From the IMG/VR virus record IMGVR_UViG_3300009008_000010, positions 1 to 64,000 of that record: a stretch of DNA of 64,000 nucleotides; one strand, 5' to 3'. Positions within the stretch are counted from its first letter, which is position 1; the number at the start of each line of letters is the position of its first letter. Position numbers and translations under genes: made by a program. The notes under the pieces are model-generated. The model was not told where the DNA came from. It made no database searches and saw only the letters and a list, made by a program, of their open reading frames with translations. This DNA comes from a virus. Below, in pieces: positions 50,491 through 58,822 of this stretch.

Positions 50491-50905
50491 AAGAGTGGGA
50501 CTCTATGTATTATGCCTAGCATTAGGCGTGGCTATTTTTGTGTTTAGCTGTTTAACACCTCCTCAACCCCAGCCGCCCCAATTTCAACAATCTGTTGTTG
50601 AAATTAGCGAAATTGGGAAAGAGATACCTGTTATGAGGATTCGCATAATTTCAGGTCACGAATTTGACTTGAAATTGGAGGATGGCCGCAGAATTCTTGG
50701 TCGTCTTACTGTAACGACACCCGAAGGCGAGGAAGTTCGGGATAAGGTCATTGATTTTTTGAACTCCCCCGGAGTCACCCATCCCGCAGTTGTTTTACTT
50801 GGTAAGTTAGATCACGCATGGAGCATTGAGTTGTACTTGAATGTAGGTGAAGAACGGGTACAATTGACTAGCTGGTTGCGTGAAAATGGGCTGATCTGGG
50901 AATAA
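50477..50905 (+). CDS. Envelope protein with Pro/Gln tether
   Basis: A 142-residue protein. The N-terminus (VGLYVLCLALGVAIFVFSC) is a membrane helix or a lipoprotein signal with Cys at 25, followed by TPPQPQPPQFQQ, the same kind of tether as in the M14 peptidases. The C-terminal domain is beta-rich (RIISGHEFDLKLEDGRRILG) and resembles small nuclease or OB-type barrels, but no catalytic motif is certain. Confidence 0.65.
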   Translation: MKKYRRVGLYVLCLALGVAIFVFSCLTPPQPQPPQFQQSVVEISEIGKEIPVMRIRIISGHEFDLKLEDGRRILGRLTVTTPEGEEVRDKVIDFLNSPGVTHPAVVLLGKLDHAWSIELYLNVGEERVQLTSWLRENGLIWE

Positions 50906-50921
50906 TGCGAAGGTATGTAAC

Positions 50922-52010
50922 ATGTCAGAGGTTGCTGTAGATGAAATCCCTACCGAGAGTAGTGGCTTTGAACGACAATTTGAGAGTTGGAAAGATCAGA
51001 TTAAGTCGGGTGAGAAGGTAGCTATATTCACCCATAGAAGCCCTGATCCAGATGCTATTGGATCTACGATGGCTCTCATGTGGTTGCTCGATAAATTCGG
51101 CATCGAAGCTGAGGCTTTCTTTGTAGGCGCTGTTAGTCATCCTCAGAATCTAGCTATGTGCAATCTTTTATCGCCACTTAGCAGGCCCGTTGAGGATTAT
51201 GACTCTAGCGAGTTTGCGCATAATGTGATGCTAGACTGTTGCCCAGATGGGGATAATGCGGGCCTGCCTAAAGATAAACCGAAGTTCGATTTGGTTGTAG
51301 ATCACCATAAGGCTATTCCCAACAACGGTTTTAGTGGCACGTTCATTAATTTAAAGAACGGTAGTTGCAGTTCCACCATTTACGCATTGATCAAGGCTTC
51401 CAGTTTTGATTTTCAGGATGACAACGCCGCCGATAGTAAAGTGGCTACGTCATTGATGGTAGGAGTGTTGACAGATACGGACGGTCTACTGGCTGATTCC
51501 TGTACCGAGTATGAATTTAATGCATATTCGGGTCTGTTTGAATTCAGAAATGACAATGCTTTGCGGGCGATCATTAAATACAAACGCCCCAAGTTCTGGG
51601 TCACTAAGAAGGCAGACGCTACTAAGACGGCCACTATTGACGATGATGGTGTGGCTATTGTGGGCGTAGGGCTGCTCCCAGAAAAACACTTCAATTTAAT
51701 TGCCGATATTGCCGATGAAATGATCTCATGGGCCTCTGTTGAAACGGCGGTTTGTTTCGCAATTATCAACGGGGAGAGGCTTGTAGGCTCAGTTAGAAGT
51801 ATCAACGCAAGTGTTGACACGGATTTGATTTGCAGCCGTTTAGGTGGCCGATTTGGATCTGGTGGTGGTCGAGAAGGTAAGGGTTCATATTCATTTTCAA
51901 TTCAGGGTCTTTCTATTGAAGAGGAAGATGATGAAGAAGTGAAGTCGGCTGTGTGGGCTACTGCCAATACAAAGGAAATCAAGCGAGTCAAGAGGATTCT
52001 CAACAGTTAG
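50922..52010 (+). CDS. DHH-family phosphoesterase (NrnA-like)
   Basis: A 362-residue protein. The DHH domain has THRSPDPDAIGSTMAL, VMLDCCPDG and VVDHHKAIP, and the C-terminal DHHA1 part has GGRFGSGGGREGKGSYSF. This is the NrnA/RecJ-like architecture for nanoRNA or pAp hydrolysis. It may recycle short RNA or cyclic-dinucleotide products, possibly a counter to signalling immunity; that is inference. It overlaps the convergent gene at 52007 by 4 bases. Confidence 0.88.
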   Translation: MSEVAVDEIPTESSGFERQFESWKDQIKSGEKVAIFTHRSPDPDAIGSTMALMWLLDKFGIEAEAFFVGAVSHPQNLAMCNLLSPLSRPVEDYDSSEFAHNVMLDCCPDGDNAGLPKDKPKFDLVVDHHKAIPNNGFSGTFINLKNGSCSSTIYALIKASSFDFQDDNAADSKVATSLMVGVLTDTDGLLADSCTEYEFNAYSGLFEFRNDNALRAIIKYKRPKFWVTKKADATKTATIDDDGVAIVGVGLLPEKHFNLIADIADEMISWASVETAVCFAIINGERLVGSVRSINASVDTDLICSRLGGRFGSGGGREGKGSYSFSIQGLSIEEEDDEEVKSAVWATANTKEIKRVKRILNS

Positions 52011-52474
52011 GCAGCGTTCCTTCCTGGTGGGTTGATATTTTTGAATTTATCTACAGTCTCACCAGAGTTTTGTCTGGCGGTCTGGAACAACTTCTCTAAT
52101 TCCGCCACTCTTTTCTGCAATTCCCCAATGTCTGAGGTCTGTTCTAAGTCCCTCAGTCTCTTTTCAAGTTCCCCCACTTTGCTCTGAAGCCCTTGTGATT
52201 GTATTTGGGTGTCTTGTTGGGCATCTTTCGCCTGTTGCGCACGGGGATCATGGTAAATTTGGGTTAGGTCGGGGTCATTGGGATTTACTTCGCCCCGTTT
52301 TACTTGCGCATCGAATTCCTTCTGTCTGTCATCATTGTCTTTTTTAGCTTGGATGGCATACATTTGTTGCAATTGGTCACGATTTAAAAACTTATTCATG
52401 TGCTTGTCATTAAAAAACACATGTTCTGGGTCTTCGTGCCAACCCGCTTCTAGGAATTGTTTGAATGTAAGCAT
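52007..52474 (-). CDS. Coiled-coil protein with capsid-targeting-like N-terminus
   Basis: A 155-residue protein starting MLTFKQFLEAGWHED, a strong match to the F-x-x-F motif. The C-terminal half is a long coiled coil (LQSKVGELEKRLRDLEQTSD). The start has no ribosome site; TATATATA lies 8-15 bases upstream on the minus strand. A head-packaged role is inferred. Confidence 0.65.
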   Translation of the reverse strand: MLTFKQFLEAGWHEDPEHVFFNDKHMNKFLNRDQLQQMYAIQAKKDNDDRQKEFDAQVKRGEVNPNDPDLTQIYHDPRAQQAKDAQQDTQIQSQGLQSKVGELEKRLRDLEQTSDIGELQKRVAELEKLFQTARQNSGETVDKFKNINPPGRNAA

Positions 52475-52492
52475 TAATTATATATACTCATG

Positions 52493-52981
52493 TTAAATGT
52501 TTGACCCTACAGCCATCGCAGCTTTTTCTAGTTCTGGTTTGCGATCACGATACCATGCTAAGATTGGTGGTGTATCAAGTTCTTTGCCTTCCTGAAAGCC
52601 GTTTATGAGGATATTTTCGTTGTGTCCTTTGGTGCATCCATATCTATCCATCCGATTGGCCGCAGGCCAAGGGGCGTCTACGCCATTTTTTAATGGATAG
52701 AGATGGTCGAAACAATAACCACAGAACTTATCATTACAAAAGCCGTTTGTATATCGGTCTGTTTCTCCATTTAAAAATGCCAACAATCTAACCTCATTGC
52801 GCACGGAATTTGTCCACACTTTGGATTTTTTGCATTTGCATGTCCGCATTTGACCAACATCGTAGATGTGTCTGGGATTGATTATGATTCCTGCGCCTGT
52901 TAATGGAGCATGGCAGAATTCACAGAATGCAGACTCGTCATTCATGTATTTTTCTGTCAGCAGCCATTCTTGAAAATTCAT
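52493..52981 (-). CDS. Cys-rich HNH-like protein with capsid-targeting-like N-terminus
   Basis: A 162-residue protein starting MNFQEWLLTEKYMNDE. Two Cys pairs (CEFCHAPL and CKCKK), a later CGYCFDHLYPL and WPAANRMDRYGC give an HNH-like arrangement of zinc ligands with His in FDHLYPL. The ATG at 52981 follows AAGGAC and a perfect TATAAATA (53012-53005, minus strand); a longer frame to 53050 overlaps the divergent gene. If the N-terminal motif is a targeting signal, this would be a nuclease-like protein packaged into the head and injected. Confidence 0.6.
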   Translation of the reverse strand: MNFQEWLLTEKYMNDESAFCEFCHAPLTGAGIIINPRHIYDVGQMRTCKCKKSKVWTNSVRNEVRLLAFLNGETDRYTNGFCNDKFCGYCFDHLYPLKNGVDAPWPAANRMDRYGCTKGHNENILINGFQEGKELDTPPILAWYRDRKPELEKAAMAVGSNI

Positions 52982-53014
52982 ATTGTTGTCCTTCTTTACT
53001 ATTTTATTTATACA

Positions 53015-53206
53015 ATGGCTTTTATTATCAGATGCAACAATTGTGGCCACAAAGTCTTTACTAACGGAACTAAGCCCGATTTGAAGGAAAAGGGCATGTT
53101 AGACAGAGAAATCCATAAAGGCTGTAAAACTTGTGGCGGTCCCAGGAAATTCAGATGTTTGAATTGCGGCATTGCTACAAAAATGATTAGGTTAATTAAA
53201 AGATGA
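53015..53206 (+). CDS. Small zinc-ribbon protein
   Basis: A 63-residue protein with four CxxC-type pairs or single Cys (CNNCGHKVF, CKTCGG, CLNCGI). Likely a zinc-binding nucleic-acid-interacting protein. The ATG at 53015 is used; a longer frame from 52910 overlaps the divergent gene. It overlaps the next gene by 4 bases. Confidence 0.65.
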   Translation: MAFIIRCNNCGHKVFTNGTKPDLKEKGMLDREIHKGCKTCGGPRKFRCLNCGIATKMIRLIKR

Positions 53207-54345
53207 AATTCATACAGGCTAAAGATAGAGAACCATTTGAGGATTTAGGTTTTACTATATATAAATTTTCAAATCGTCCTCGCCCTAAAGACAAGCGTAG
53301 CATAACTTTAATATCATGTTTATCTGAGTTCGGGTGTGAGACACTGGGGATACTTTGGAATATCCCTATGATATGCCAAGAGCGAGCGGGACATTACAAG
53401 ATTGCGGTGGGTTGGTACGGTCGTGAGTATTTTTACAGGCATCTTGTTGACGAGTTTTGGGAATTAAAACCAAAGCACCAGTGGTTGCGAGATTATTGTA
53501 AGGCTTTTCACCATGAATCTAGGAATTTAACAAAACTAGAAGAGCTTTTGACTAATTATGGACATGTTGTAACGGCTCAACAAGTCGGCAATTATGCAGT
53601 TGGCAACAGATGTCAGGGGTGCGGTAATTTCTGGGGAGATATTAGCTATGTGACAGAGTGCCCCAGATGCAAAGGGAAGAAGATTCTCAGATCGCTGTTT
53701 GGAGATATTCCCTACTACAGAAAGAAATTCACTCCTATGAAGGCTCCATCTAAGGAAAAGCAAAAGATAGCTAAAGACTATTTGAAGCCTAAAACTGTGG
53801 GGGTTTTTGCGAGAGGTAGAAAAACTTATGGCAGGAATTTACAGCCAGAGTTTTATGTGAAGTTGATTAATCTTCTTCGGTCCAGGGATTATAATGTGCT
53901 TTGGTTGGGCGAGAAACAAAGCACACAGTCCTGTCCTGTTGAAGACATTTTGGATTATTCAAGGATGGAGCAGGCTAAGGATTTAGAATTAACTTGTGCT
54001 ATCGTCAAAGAGCTTGAATTCACTGTTCAATTTTGGACAGCATCAACTAGGCTTGCTGCCATGATGGGGACTCCTTATTTAATGTTTGAGAGTCCGATGC
54101 AAATATGGGGCGAGGGGCAGGAGGGTTATCGACTCTCTTTGTTGAAAAATATGGCACCTAGAAAGATGTCAATTAATCATTTTACCAAAGTATTAAACGA
54201 TCACGAGGGTTCAATGAAAGTGATTGAGCAATGCATAGATGAAATGAACCAGGGGGATTATTCCGACAACATAGGGCTTGTTGAAAACAAAGATTTTGTT
54301 CATAGCATGAAGACGTTTAGCAAACAGAGGATTAGTGATGATTAG
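53203..54345 (+). CDS. Glycosyltransferase-like protein with inserted zinc ribbon
   Basis: A 380-residue protein. The C-terminal half (TVGVFARGRKTYGRNLQPEFYVKL, then FWTASTRLAAMMGTPYLMFE) has the donor-side layout of a GT-B enzyme near family 9. In the middle a zinc ribbon is inserted, CQGCGNFW...CPRCKGK. It is 380 residues, exactly the length of the next gene product, and the two overlap by 11 bases; they may be distant paralogues. Sugar and acceptor unknown. Confidence 0.6.
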   Translation: MKFIQAKDREPFEDLGFTIYKFSNRPRPKDKRSITLISCLSEFGCETLGILWNIPMICQERAGHYKIAVGWYGREYFYRHLVDEFWELKPKHQWLRDYCKAFHHESRNLTKLEELLTNYGHVVTAQQVGNYAVGNRCQGCGNFWGDISYVTECPRCKGKKILRSLFGDIPYYRKKFTPMKAPSKEKQKIAKDYLKPKTVGVFARGRKTYGRNLQPEFYVKLINLLRSRDYNVLWLGEKQSTQSCPVEDILDYSRMEQAKDLELTCAIVKELEFTVQFWTASTRLAAMMGTPYLMFESPMQIWGEGQEGYRLSLLKNMAPRKMSINHFTKVLNDHEGSMKVIEQCIDEMNQGDYSDNIGLVENKDFVHSMKTFSKQRISDD

Positions 54346-55477
54346 TGTTCCAGAGTTTTTAGATAAAGCTGCTGATAAATGCGGTTTTTTACGAGAGAAT
54401 TATAATGAGGGTGACATTCCCACCACGGTGTCTAATGTAACGATTTTACCTTTTTTTGGCGATACTTGTTTGTCGTTTGTGTTGTCGTGTTTGCTTTTTA
54501 AATCGTATAGGGAGAGAATTAGAGGGTCTAAGTATTTTATTGTGGCCTCTTGGCCAGGACATAAAATACTTTATCCTGGTGCGAATGAGTATTGGTCTGT
54601 AAAAGATGCTTCATTGTTGAGGGGTTTTTATTCTAAATCCAATGGTTTAATTAATGAAAATCCTGCTACCATGAATTACATGAGGTTATTAAATCAATTC
54701 TTTGATGACGTGATAAATATAGATTCTTTGAAAGCATATTACAGCTTGGGACTTGGTGATGATTATATTGCTGCATTTGGAAAAATAGAGAGATCGATGC
54801 CTATGATTCCATCTTCTGGTGTCTTAGGTGCTGATTTTAACCGCATGTTGGCAAATAACACAGGTTATAAGATTTTAGTTTGTCCCACTCTTTATGTGAA
54901 GTCATGGAGAAATCATGGAATTGTCAACATTAAAACTCAGGAAGATTTCTGGGTGAGTTTGATTGATAGACTTAAGAATGAAGGTTACACTCCAGTGGTG
55001 GTAAATAATTATACCACACATGACCTGTCTGCCCGTTTGAGTGATGGTTGTATAGTTTTCAATGACACCGATCTCTCCAAGTTGCTTTGTGTTATGCGGT
55101 CGGTGAACTGTGTTTTAGATGTGTTCAATGATTTTTCAAAATGGGCCATTTTGGCAAGAAGCCCCTTTGTTTCTTGCACAGAACGACAGAAGTATATAAA
55201 AGCTAAGGACTATGAGATTGATGATTTAACCTGTTTGGATATGCTCCCTAAGCAATATATTTTCTCTTTCACTACTATATTAGAAAGTGCGAAAGAAGTG
55301 TGGGATATTAGTCTTTTTGACAACATAATAGCCCGATTGAATAAATTCATCCCTGAAATTGACAGGAGTAGGTTGCCTACAGGGTCAGCCATCACTGAGG
55401 AAGTTTCATATGAAAAGGTGAGAATTAGAAAGATAAAGCGCCTGGGCGCAAGATATATTAAAGTACGTCAAGATTAA
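54335..55477 (+). CDS. Glycosyltransferase-like protein
   Basis: A 380-residue protein with the same broad layout as the preceding one (YKILVCPTLYVKSWRNHGIV, VPVV-type strand, then LLCVMRSVNCVLDVFNDFSKWAILARSPFV in the donor-site position), but without the zinc ribbon. Family is not certain. It overlaps the preceding gene by 11 bases. The C-terminus is basic (RIRKIKRLGARYIKVRQD). Confidence 0.55.
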   Translation: MMISVPEFLDKAADKCGFLRENYNEGDIPTTVSNVTILPFFGDTCLSFVLSCLLFKSYRERIRGSKYFIVASWPGHKILYPGANEYWSVKDASLLRGFYSKSNGLINENPATMNYMRLLNQFFDDVINIDSLKAYYSLGLGDDYIAAFGKIERSMPMIPSSGVLGADFNRMLANNTGYKILVCPTLYVKSWRNHGIVNIKTQEDFWVSLIDRLKNEGYTPVVVNNYTTHDLSARLSDGCIVFNDTDLSKLLCVMRSVNCVLDVFNDFSKWAILARSPFVSCTERQKYIKAKDYEIDDLTCLDMLPKQYIFSFTTILESAKEVWDISLFDNIIARLNKFIPEIDRSRLPTGSAITEEVSYEKVRIRKIKRLGARYIKVRQD

Positions 55478-55535
55478 ACAAAATCGCATGATGGTTAGGT
55501 ACATCAAACGTGCGTGAAAATTGAGGAGACTTCCG

Positions 55536-55745
55536 ATGGTTAGAGTAGTTGCTAGAGATAGCGGCAACATGGATAAGGACAGGGCTTTTAAGGCTTTGTT
55601 GAGTGCTTTCAAGAACCAAGTGAACAAATCGGGCATTCTTTCCGAGTGCAAAAAAAGAGAGTTTTTTGAAAGCAAAGGTGAAAAAAGGAGACGAAGGCGA
55701 AAGGAAGCCATAAGAGAACATCAAAAGAAACTTAAGAAGCAATAA
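55536..55745 (+). CDS. rpsU: Ribosomal protein bS21
   Basis: A 69-residue protein. MVRVVARDSGNMDKDRAFKA followed by LLSAFKNQVNKSGILSECKK, then RREFFE-type residues and a very basic tail (GEKRRRRRKEAIREH) matches bS21. bS21 sits at the small subunit near the anti-Shine-Dalgarno sequence and helps base-pairing at initiation. Phage-encoded bS21 is known in huge phages and is thought to redirect ribosomes to viral mRNAs. I chose the ATG at 55536 with GAGGAG upstream; an earlier frame from 55521 adds five residues. It is 10 bases from the next gene. Confidence 0.93.
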   Translation: MVRVVARDSGNMDKDRAFKALLSAFKNQVNKSGILSECKKREFFESKGEKRRRRRKEAIREHQKKLKKQ

Positions 55746-55754
55746 GGTGTATAA

Positions 55755-56033
55755 ATGTCGAAAAAGTTAAGCATAATGTCTTTGTCGATCAAGCCGGAAC
55801 TACAAGAAAGAGCCAAGCAAGAGGCTAAGGAAGAAGGCATTTCCGCTTCCAAATTTCTTTCAGGTTTAGTCCAGAAATATGTTGTGGATAGGGATAAGTT
55901 AATTATAATTGAGAAGTCAGATGAGCAATTGCCCGTAGTACTCAAGATACCGCGTGGTTTAAGCGAACCAGAACTTCAGAAATGGCTACAAATTAGAGTG
56001 GGAGCCATTCAGAAATATTATAAAGAACAGTAA
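55755..56033 (+). CDS. Ribbon-helix-helix-like regulator
   Basis: A 92-residue protein. The N-terminal segment LSIMSLSIKPELQERAKQEA followed by GISASKFLSGLV is the ribbon-helix-helix pattern of Arc/CopG-type DNA-binding proteins. The C-terminal half is not recognised. Placed between bS21 and peptide deformylase, it could control this translation block. It directly abuts the deformylase start. Confidence 0.7.
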   Translation: MSKKLSIMSLSIKPELQERAKQEAKEEGISASKFLSGLVQKYVVDRDKLIIIEKSDEQLPVVLKIPRGLSEPELQKWLQIRVGAIQKYYKEQ

Positions 56034-56531
56034 ATGTTGGAAATAGTGCCCCTTGATAAAATACCTGTGGCAGAAGATGTGCCTCTTGATAACCTTATGT
56101 CAGTCTATAAGACGTGTCTGGATTTGCAGGACGCATGTGAGTTTGGTGATGGTGTGGGACTTTCTGCCGTTCAGGTTGGTATAGCATGGAAGCTGTTTGT
56201 GGTGAGGTATGGCAACAAGTTTTCATATTTTGTGAATTGTAAATATGAGCCTTTGGTTGATCCTAGACTACGAACACTCCAATCCATAGAGGGTTGTCTT
56301 TCACTCCGAAAGGACGATGGTTCGTTTCGGAGTTTCTTAGTTAATCGCTACCCAAAGATAAAAGTTACAGGCAAATCTCTTGTAGTGGGAGAATATCCTG
56401 TAATACAGGATATAGATTTAAGACTGAGTGATGATAGGATGACAGTGGTTTTTCAGCATGAAATAGATCACCAGTTTGGCACTGAACGCCTCATATCTGT
56501 CATTGGTGAAGAAAAAGAAATTATTATCTAA
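56034..56531 (+). CDS. def: Peptide deformylase
   Basis: A 165-residue enzyme that removes the formyl group from new proteins. The three zinc/iron motifs are intact: GVGLSAVQVG (motif 1), EGCLSL (motif 2 with the metal Cys) and FQHEIDHQFG (motif 3). Length is normal. It may raise processing capacity for viral proteins. It starts 0 bases after the RHH-like gene and is followed by an HNH gene. Confidence 0.95.
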   Translation: MLEIVPLDKIPVAEDVPLDNLMSVYKTCLDLQDACEFGDGVGLSAVQVGIAWKLFVVRYGNKFSYFVNCKYEPLVDPRLRTLQSIEGCLSLRKDDGSFRSFLVNRYPKIKVTGKSLVVGEYPVIQDIDLRLSDDRMTVVFQHEIDHQFGTERLISVIGEEKEIII

Positions 56532-56577
56532 ATTATTGCATGAAACTATTTATTGTGCATAAATAACATGTGGAGTA

Positions 56578-57288
56578 ATGATGCACAAAAACGTTAAAGA
56601 TATTACAGGGCAACAATTCAACAATTGGACCGTTATTCAAAAAAGCGAGTCTCGTCAAGGTAAGGCGTATTGGTTGTGTATTTGTAGGTGTGGGACTGAA
56701 CAGATCGTATCTGGTTATAAATTAAGAAATGGTGCAAAAGGTTGCAGGCGTTGCGCTGGCGTAGAAGATTTAAGTGGCAGAAAATTCGGCAGTTGGCTGG
56801 TGTTAAAGAGAGACTATTCAAAATCAGGCAATGTTTATTGGTTGTGCCGATGTGATTGTGGGTTGGAGAAGCCTGTTTTGGGTTGTCACCTTGTTAGAAA
56901 TAAAACATTAAGTTGCAGAAAGTGTTCCAATCATAAACACAAGGGTAAACTTAACGGTACTTTGATTGCTAGAATCAGATGGGGCGCAAAAAAAAGAGGT
57001 ATTTTTATTGAAGACACAAATGCCTTTTTTAAATATGTTTATGATTTGTTTTATGAGGTTCAAGAAGGCAAGTGTGCGTTGACGGGTAGAGATATTACTA
57101 TTGCTAATTGCAATAAAGAGCAAAAGTCTGGAATGGCTACTGCATCGTTGGATAGAATTGATTCATCTAAAGGTTACGTGAGAGGAAATGTGCAGTGGGT
57201 ACATAAAGATGTAAATTTAATGAAGATGAATTTGGATCAAAAACACTTTGTTGATTTGTGTAGAGAGGTGGTTGAGTATGCTATCTAA
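56578..57288 (+). CDS. HNH homing endonuclease-like protein with tandem zinc repeats
   Basis: A 236-residue protein. Two copies of a zinc/AP2-like unit are at the N-terminus (TGQQFNNWTVIQKSESRQGK...YWLCICRCG and SGRKFGSWLVLKRDYSKSGN...YWLCRCDCG). The HNH part is KCALTGRDI, TASLDRIDSSKGYVRGNVQW and HKDVNLMKMNLDQKHF. The HNH half is related to the gene at 40434. It sits just after peptide deformylase and overlaps the next gene by 11 bases. ATG at 56578 or 56581 is uncertain. GCATAAATAACATG lies upstream. Confidence 0.82.
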   Translation: MMHKNVKDITGQQFNNWTVIQKSESRQGKAYWLCICRCGTEQIVSGYKLRNGAKGCRRCAGVEDLSGRKFGSWLVLKRDYSKSGNVYWLCRCDCGLEKPVLGCHLVRNKTLSCRKCSNHKHKGKLNGTLIARIRWGAKKRGIFIEDTNAFFKYVYDLFYEVQEGKCALTGRDITIANCNKEQKSGMATASLDRIDSSKGYVRGNVQWVHKDVNLMKMNLDQKHFVDLCREVVEYAI

Positions 57289-57553
57289 AGAACATTTGAA
57301 TTGTTATTGTCTTCCTTACGGCGGTCCTTCAAGGTGCAAATACCTTGCAGAAGACGACAATCACATGGGAAGATTTTTCTGTCTTAAAAAATCTGTCAAG
57401 AAGAAAGTTGTAGATGCTGAGCTAAATGAGATTCTTAAAACCTTAAAAGGCAAAGGCAAAGATCCCTCAAAACAAGGCATCCCTCTAGGAAACAATTGTC
57501 CTGGTTTCATTTTGTTAAAAAACAAAGAGCAGGGTCTTGATGTTCAAGATTAG
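57278..57553 (+). CDS. Small Cys-containing protein
   Basis: A 91-residue protein with CYCLPYGGPSRCKYL and CLKKSV, suggesting a metal-binding fold, and a basic C-terminal helix. It overlaps the HNH gene by 11 bases and the convergent gene at 57550 by 4. Not recognised. The ATG at 57278 is chosen; the frame from 57248 lies inside the HNH gene. Confidence 0.6.
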   Translation: MLSKEHLNCYCLPYGGPSRCKYLAEDDNHMGRFFCLKKSVKKKVVDAELNEILKTLKGKGKDPSKQGIPLGNNCPGFILLKNKEQGLDVQD

Positions 57554-58053
57554 ACTTTAATGCCAAACTTTCTCTGATTTCGCTTGATAACCATTAGTAT
57601 CTCTTTTTCGACACCGATGGTCATAGCTTTGCTGAATACAGCGTTTTCAACATCTATGTCGTTAAATTTAACCACCTCTTCAGCTAGGATTTCTAGCGCC
57701 TTTTCGTTCTTTGAGTATTTCTCTCTGTAATACATCAATAGGAACATTAAGACTATCACAATTGTGGCAAAGGCAAAGATCAACCCGCCCGATCCCTGAA
57801 ACATCTGAAATCCAGAGTTTTCGTTGCTGCTGTTGACTAAGCCTTGTTGTAGGTTGTTAATGCTATCGGCATTAATCTCGCTTTGGTGTTGAAGATTACC
57901 TACTTCTAAATTGATTGAGTTTTGCAATTCCTGCAACTCTTGAATCTGCCCTCCTTGGTTATCAATGTCATTCTGCATATCGCTGATTGGAGACATGTTG
58001 CCACAACCAGGGAAGAATAAAATCAGTGCAAGCAGTGCAAGTAGATTTTTCAT
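57550..58053 (-). CDS. Spanin-like lipoprotein with coiled coil and membrane helix
   Basis: A 167-residue protein. N-terminal lipoprotein signal (MKNLLALLALILFFPGC, lipobox FPGC), then a Gln/Asn-rich coiled coil (residues 20-70), a membrane helix (IFAFATIVIVLMFLLMYY, about 90-108) and a basic cytoplasmic tail. An outer-membrane lipid anchor plus an inner-membrane helix is the layout of a unimolecular spanin, which fuses the two membranes in lysis. The long tail after the helix is unusual. No holin or endolysin was seen next to it. A simple membrane lipoprotein is the alternative. Confidence 0.6.
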   Translation of the reverse strand: MKNLLALLALILFFPGCGNMSPISDMQNDIDNQGGQIQELQELQNSINLEVGNLQHQSEINADSINNLQQGLVNSSNENSGFQMFQGSGGLIFAFATIVIVLMFLLMYYREKYSKNEKALEILAEEVVKFNDIDVENAVFSKAMTIGVEKEILMVIKRNQRKFGIKV

Positions 58054-58107
58054 TTTATACCCCCTTGACTGTTATATATATGCTTCTGACCTCATAGAAA
58101 AATGGTG

Positions 58108-58136
58108 TTGACGAGATCAATTAAAGCGGCTAGAAT
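58108..58136 (+). promoter_or_regulatory. Sigma70-like promoter
   Basis: TTGACG (58108-58113), an exact 17-base spacer and TAGAAT (58131-58136), 34 bases before the ATG at 58171, which has TAGGAGG as ribosome site. Confidence 0.7.
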
Positions 58137-58170
58137 TAAATATCATTTGACTTCGAGATAGGAGGCTCCG

Positions 58171-58518
58171 ATGCGGAAAGAGAAGGAAGTAAACTTTGAT
58201 GGGTTGGATGACAAACAGAAATGGGAGATTTGTAAGGATCTTATAACGTTATTTTTTTGCGACAAGCAATTTACATGGGGTGGGCCGATTCCGGCAAGTA
58301 AATTGCATTCAAACCGTAATGTCCGTCGTGTTATGAATACCACCATAAGCGAAGGCGTAAGTAAGTTCTACGCAGCAGTTTGGGATGAATGGCCCAATGC
58401 TCAACAACGGTTGGTGGATGTGTTGAATCAATGCGCTAAACGACATATCCCCAAACAGTTCGCTGCTGGTATTATGTTGATGTATTTTAATCTTTGTGAG
58501 GGTGTCCAAATTGCGTGA
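58171..58518 (+). CDS. Hypothetical protein
   Basis: A 115-residue helical protein (DKQKWEICKDLITLFFCDKQ). Not recognised. A clear promoter and a strong AGGAGG ribosome site precede it. It overlaps the next gene by 23 bases. Confidence 0.65.
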   Translation: MRKEKEVNFDGLDDKQKWEICKDLITLFFCDKQFTWGGPIPASKLHSNRNVRRVMNTTISEGVSKFYAAVWDEWPNAQQRLVDVLNQCAKRHIPKQFAAGIMLMYFNLCEGVQIA

Positions 58519-58804
58519 TTTGAAGTTAATATCTGGCGAGTTCTTTGACTTAACACTTCCAAAGGAGAAGTTGTATCTGCTCAAGTATTTTGATACGGAA
58601 GTGCAGTTGCAGTTTTTGTATTACTACCACATTTTCCGTTCTACAGACAGATTCATACAACATACGGGGCACCTTGTTAGCAAAAGGTGGTTGAATGACC
58701 TGAAGAACAAGTATGAAAAACTTGTAGAAACTCACGATAATGCCAAAAGCAACTTAGATTTAGATATTTTGGCTGAAATAACTTCGGGTAAATTTAAGTT
58801 ATGA
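58496..58804 (+). CDS. Hypothetical helical protein
   Basis: A 102-residue protein with a GTG start (58496 or 58502). The C-terminal half is a long helix (LNDLKNKYEKLVETHDNAKS). Not recognised. It overlaps the gene at 58171 by 23 bases. Confidence 0.6.
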   Translation: MRVSKLRDLKLISGEFFDLTLPKEKLYLLKYFDTEVQLQFLYYYHIFRSTDRFIQHTGHLVSKRWLNDLKNKYEKLVETHDNAKSNLDLDILAEITSGKFKL

Positions 58805-58822
58805 GTTGCTACATAAGATATT

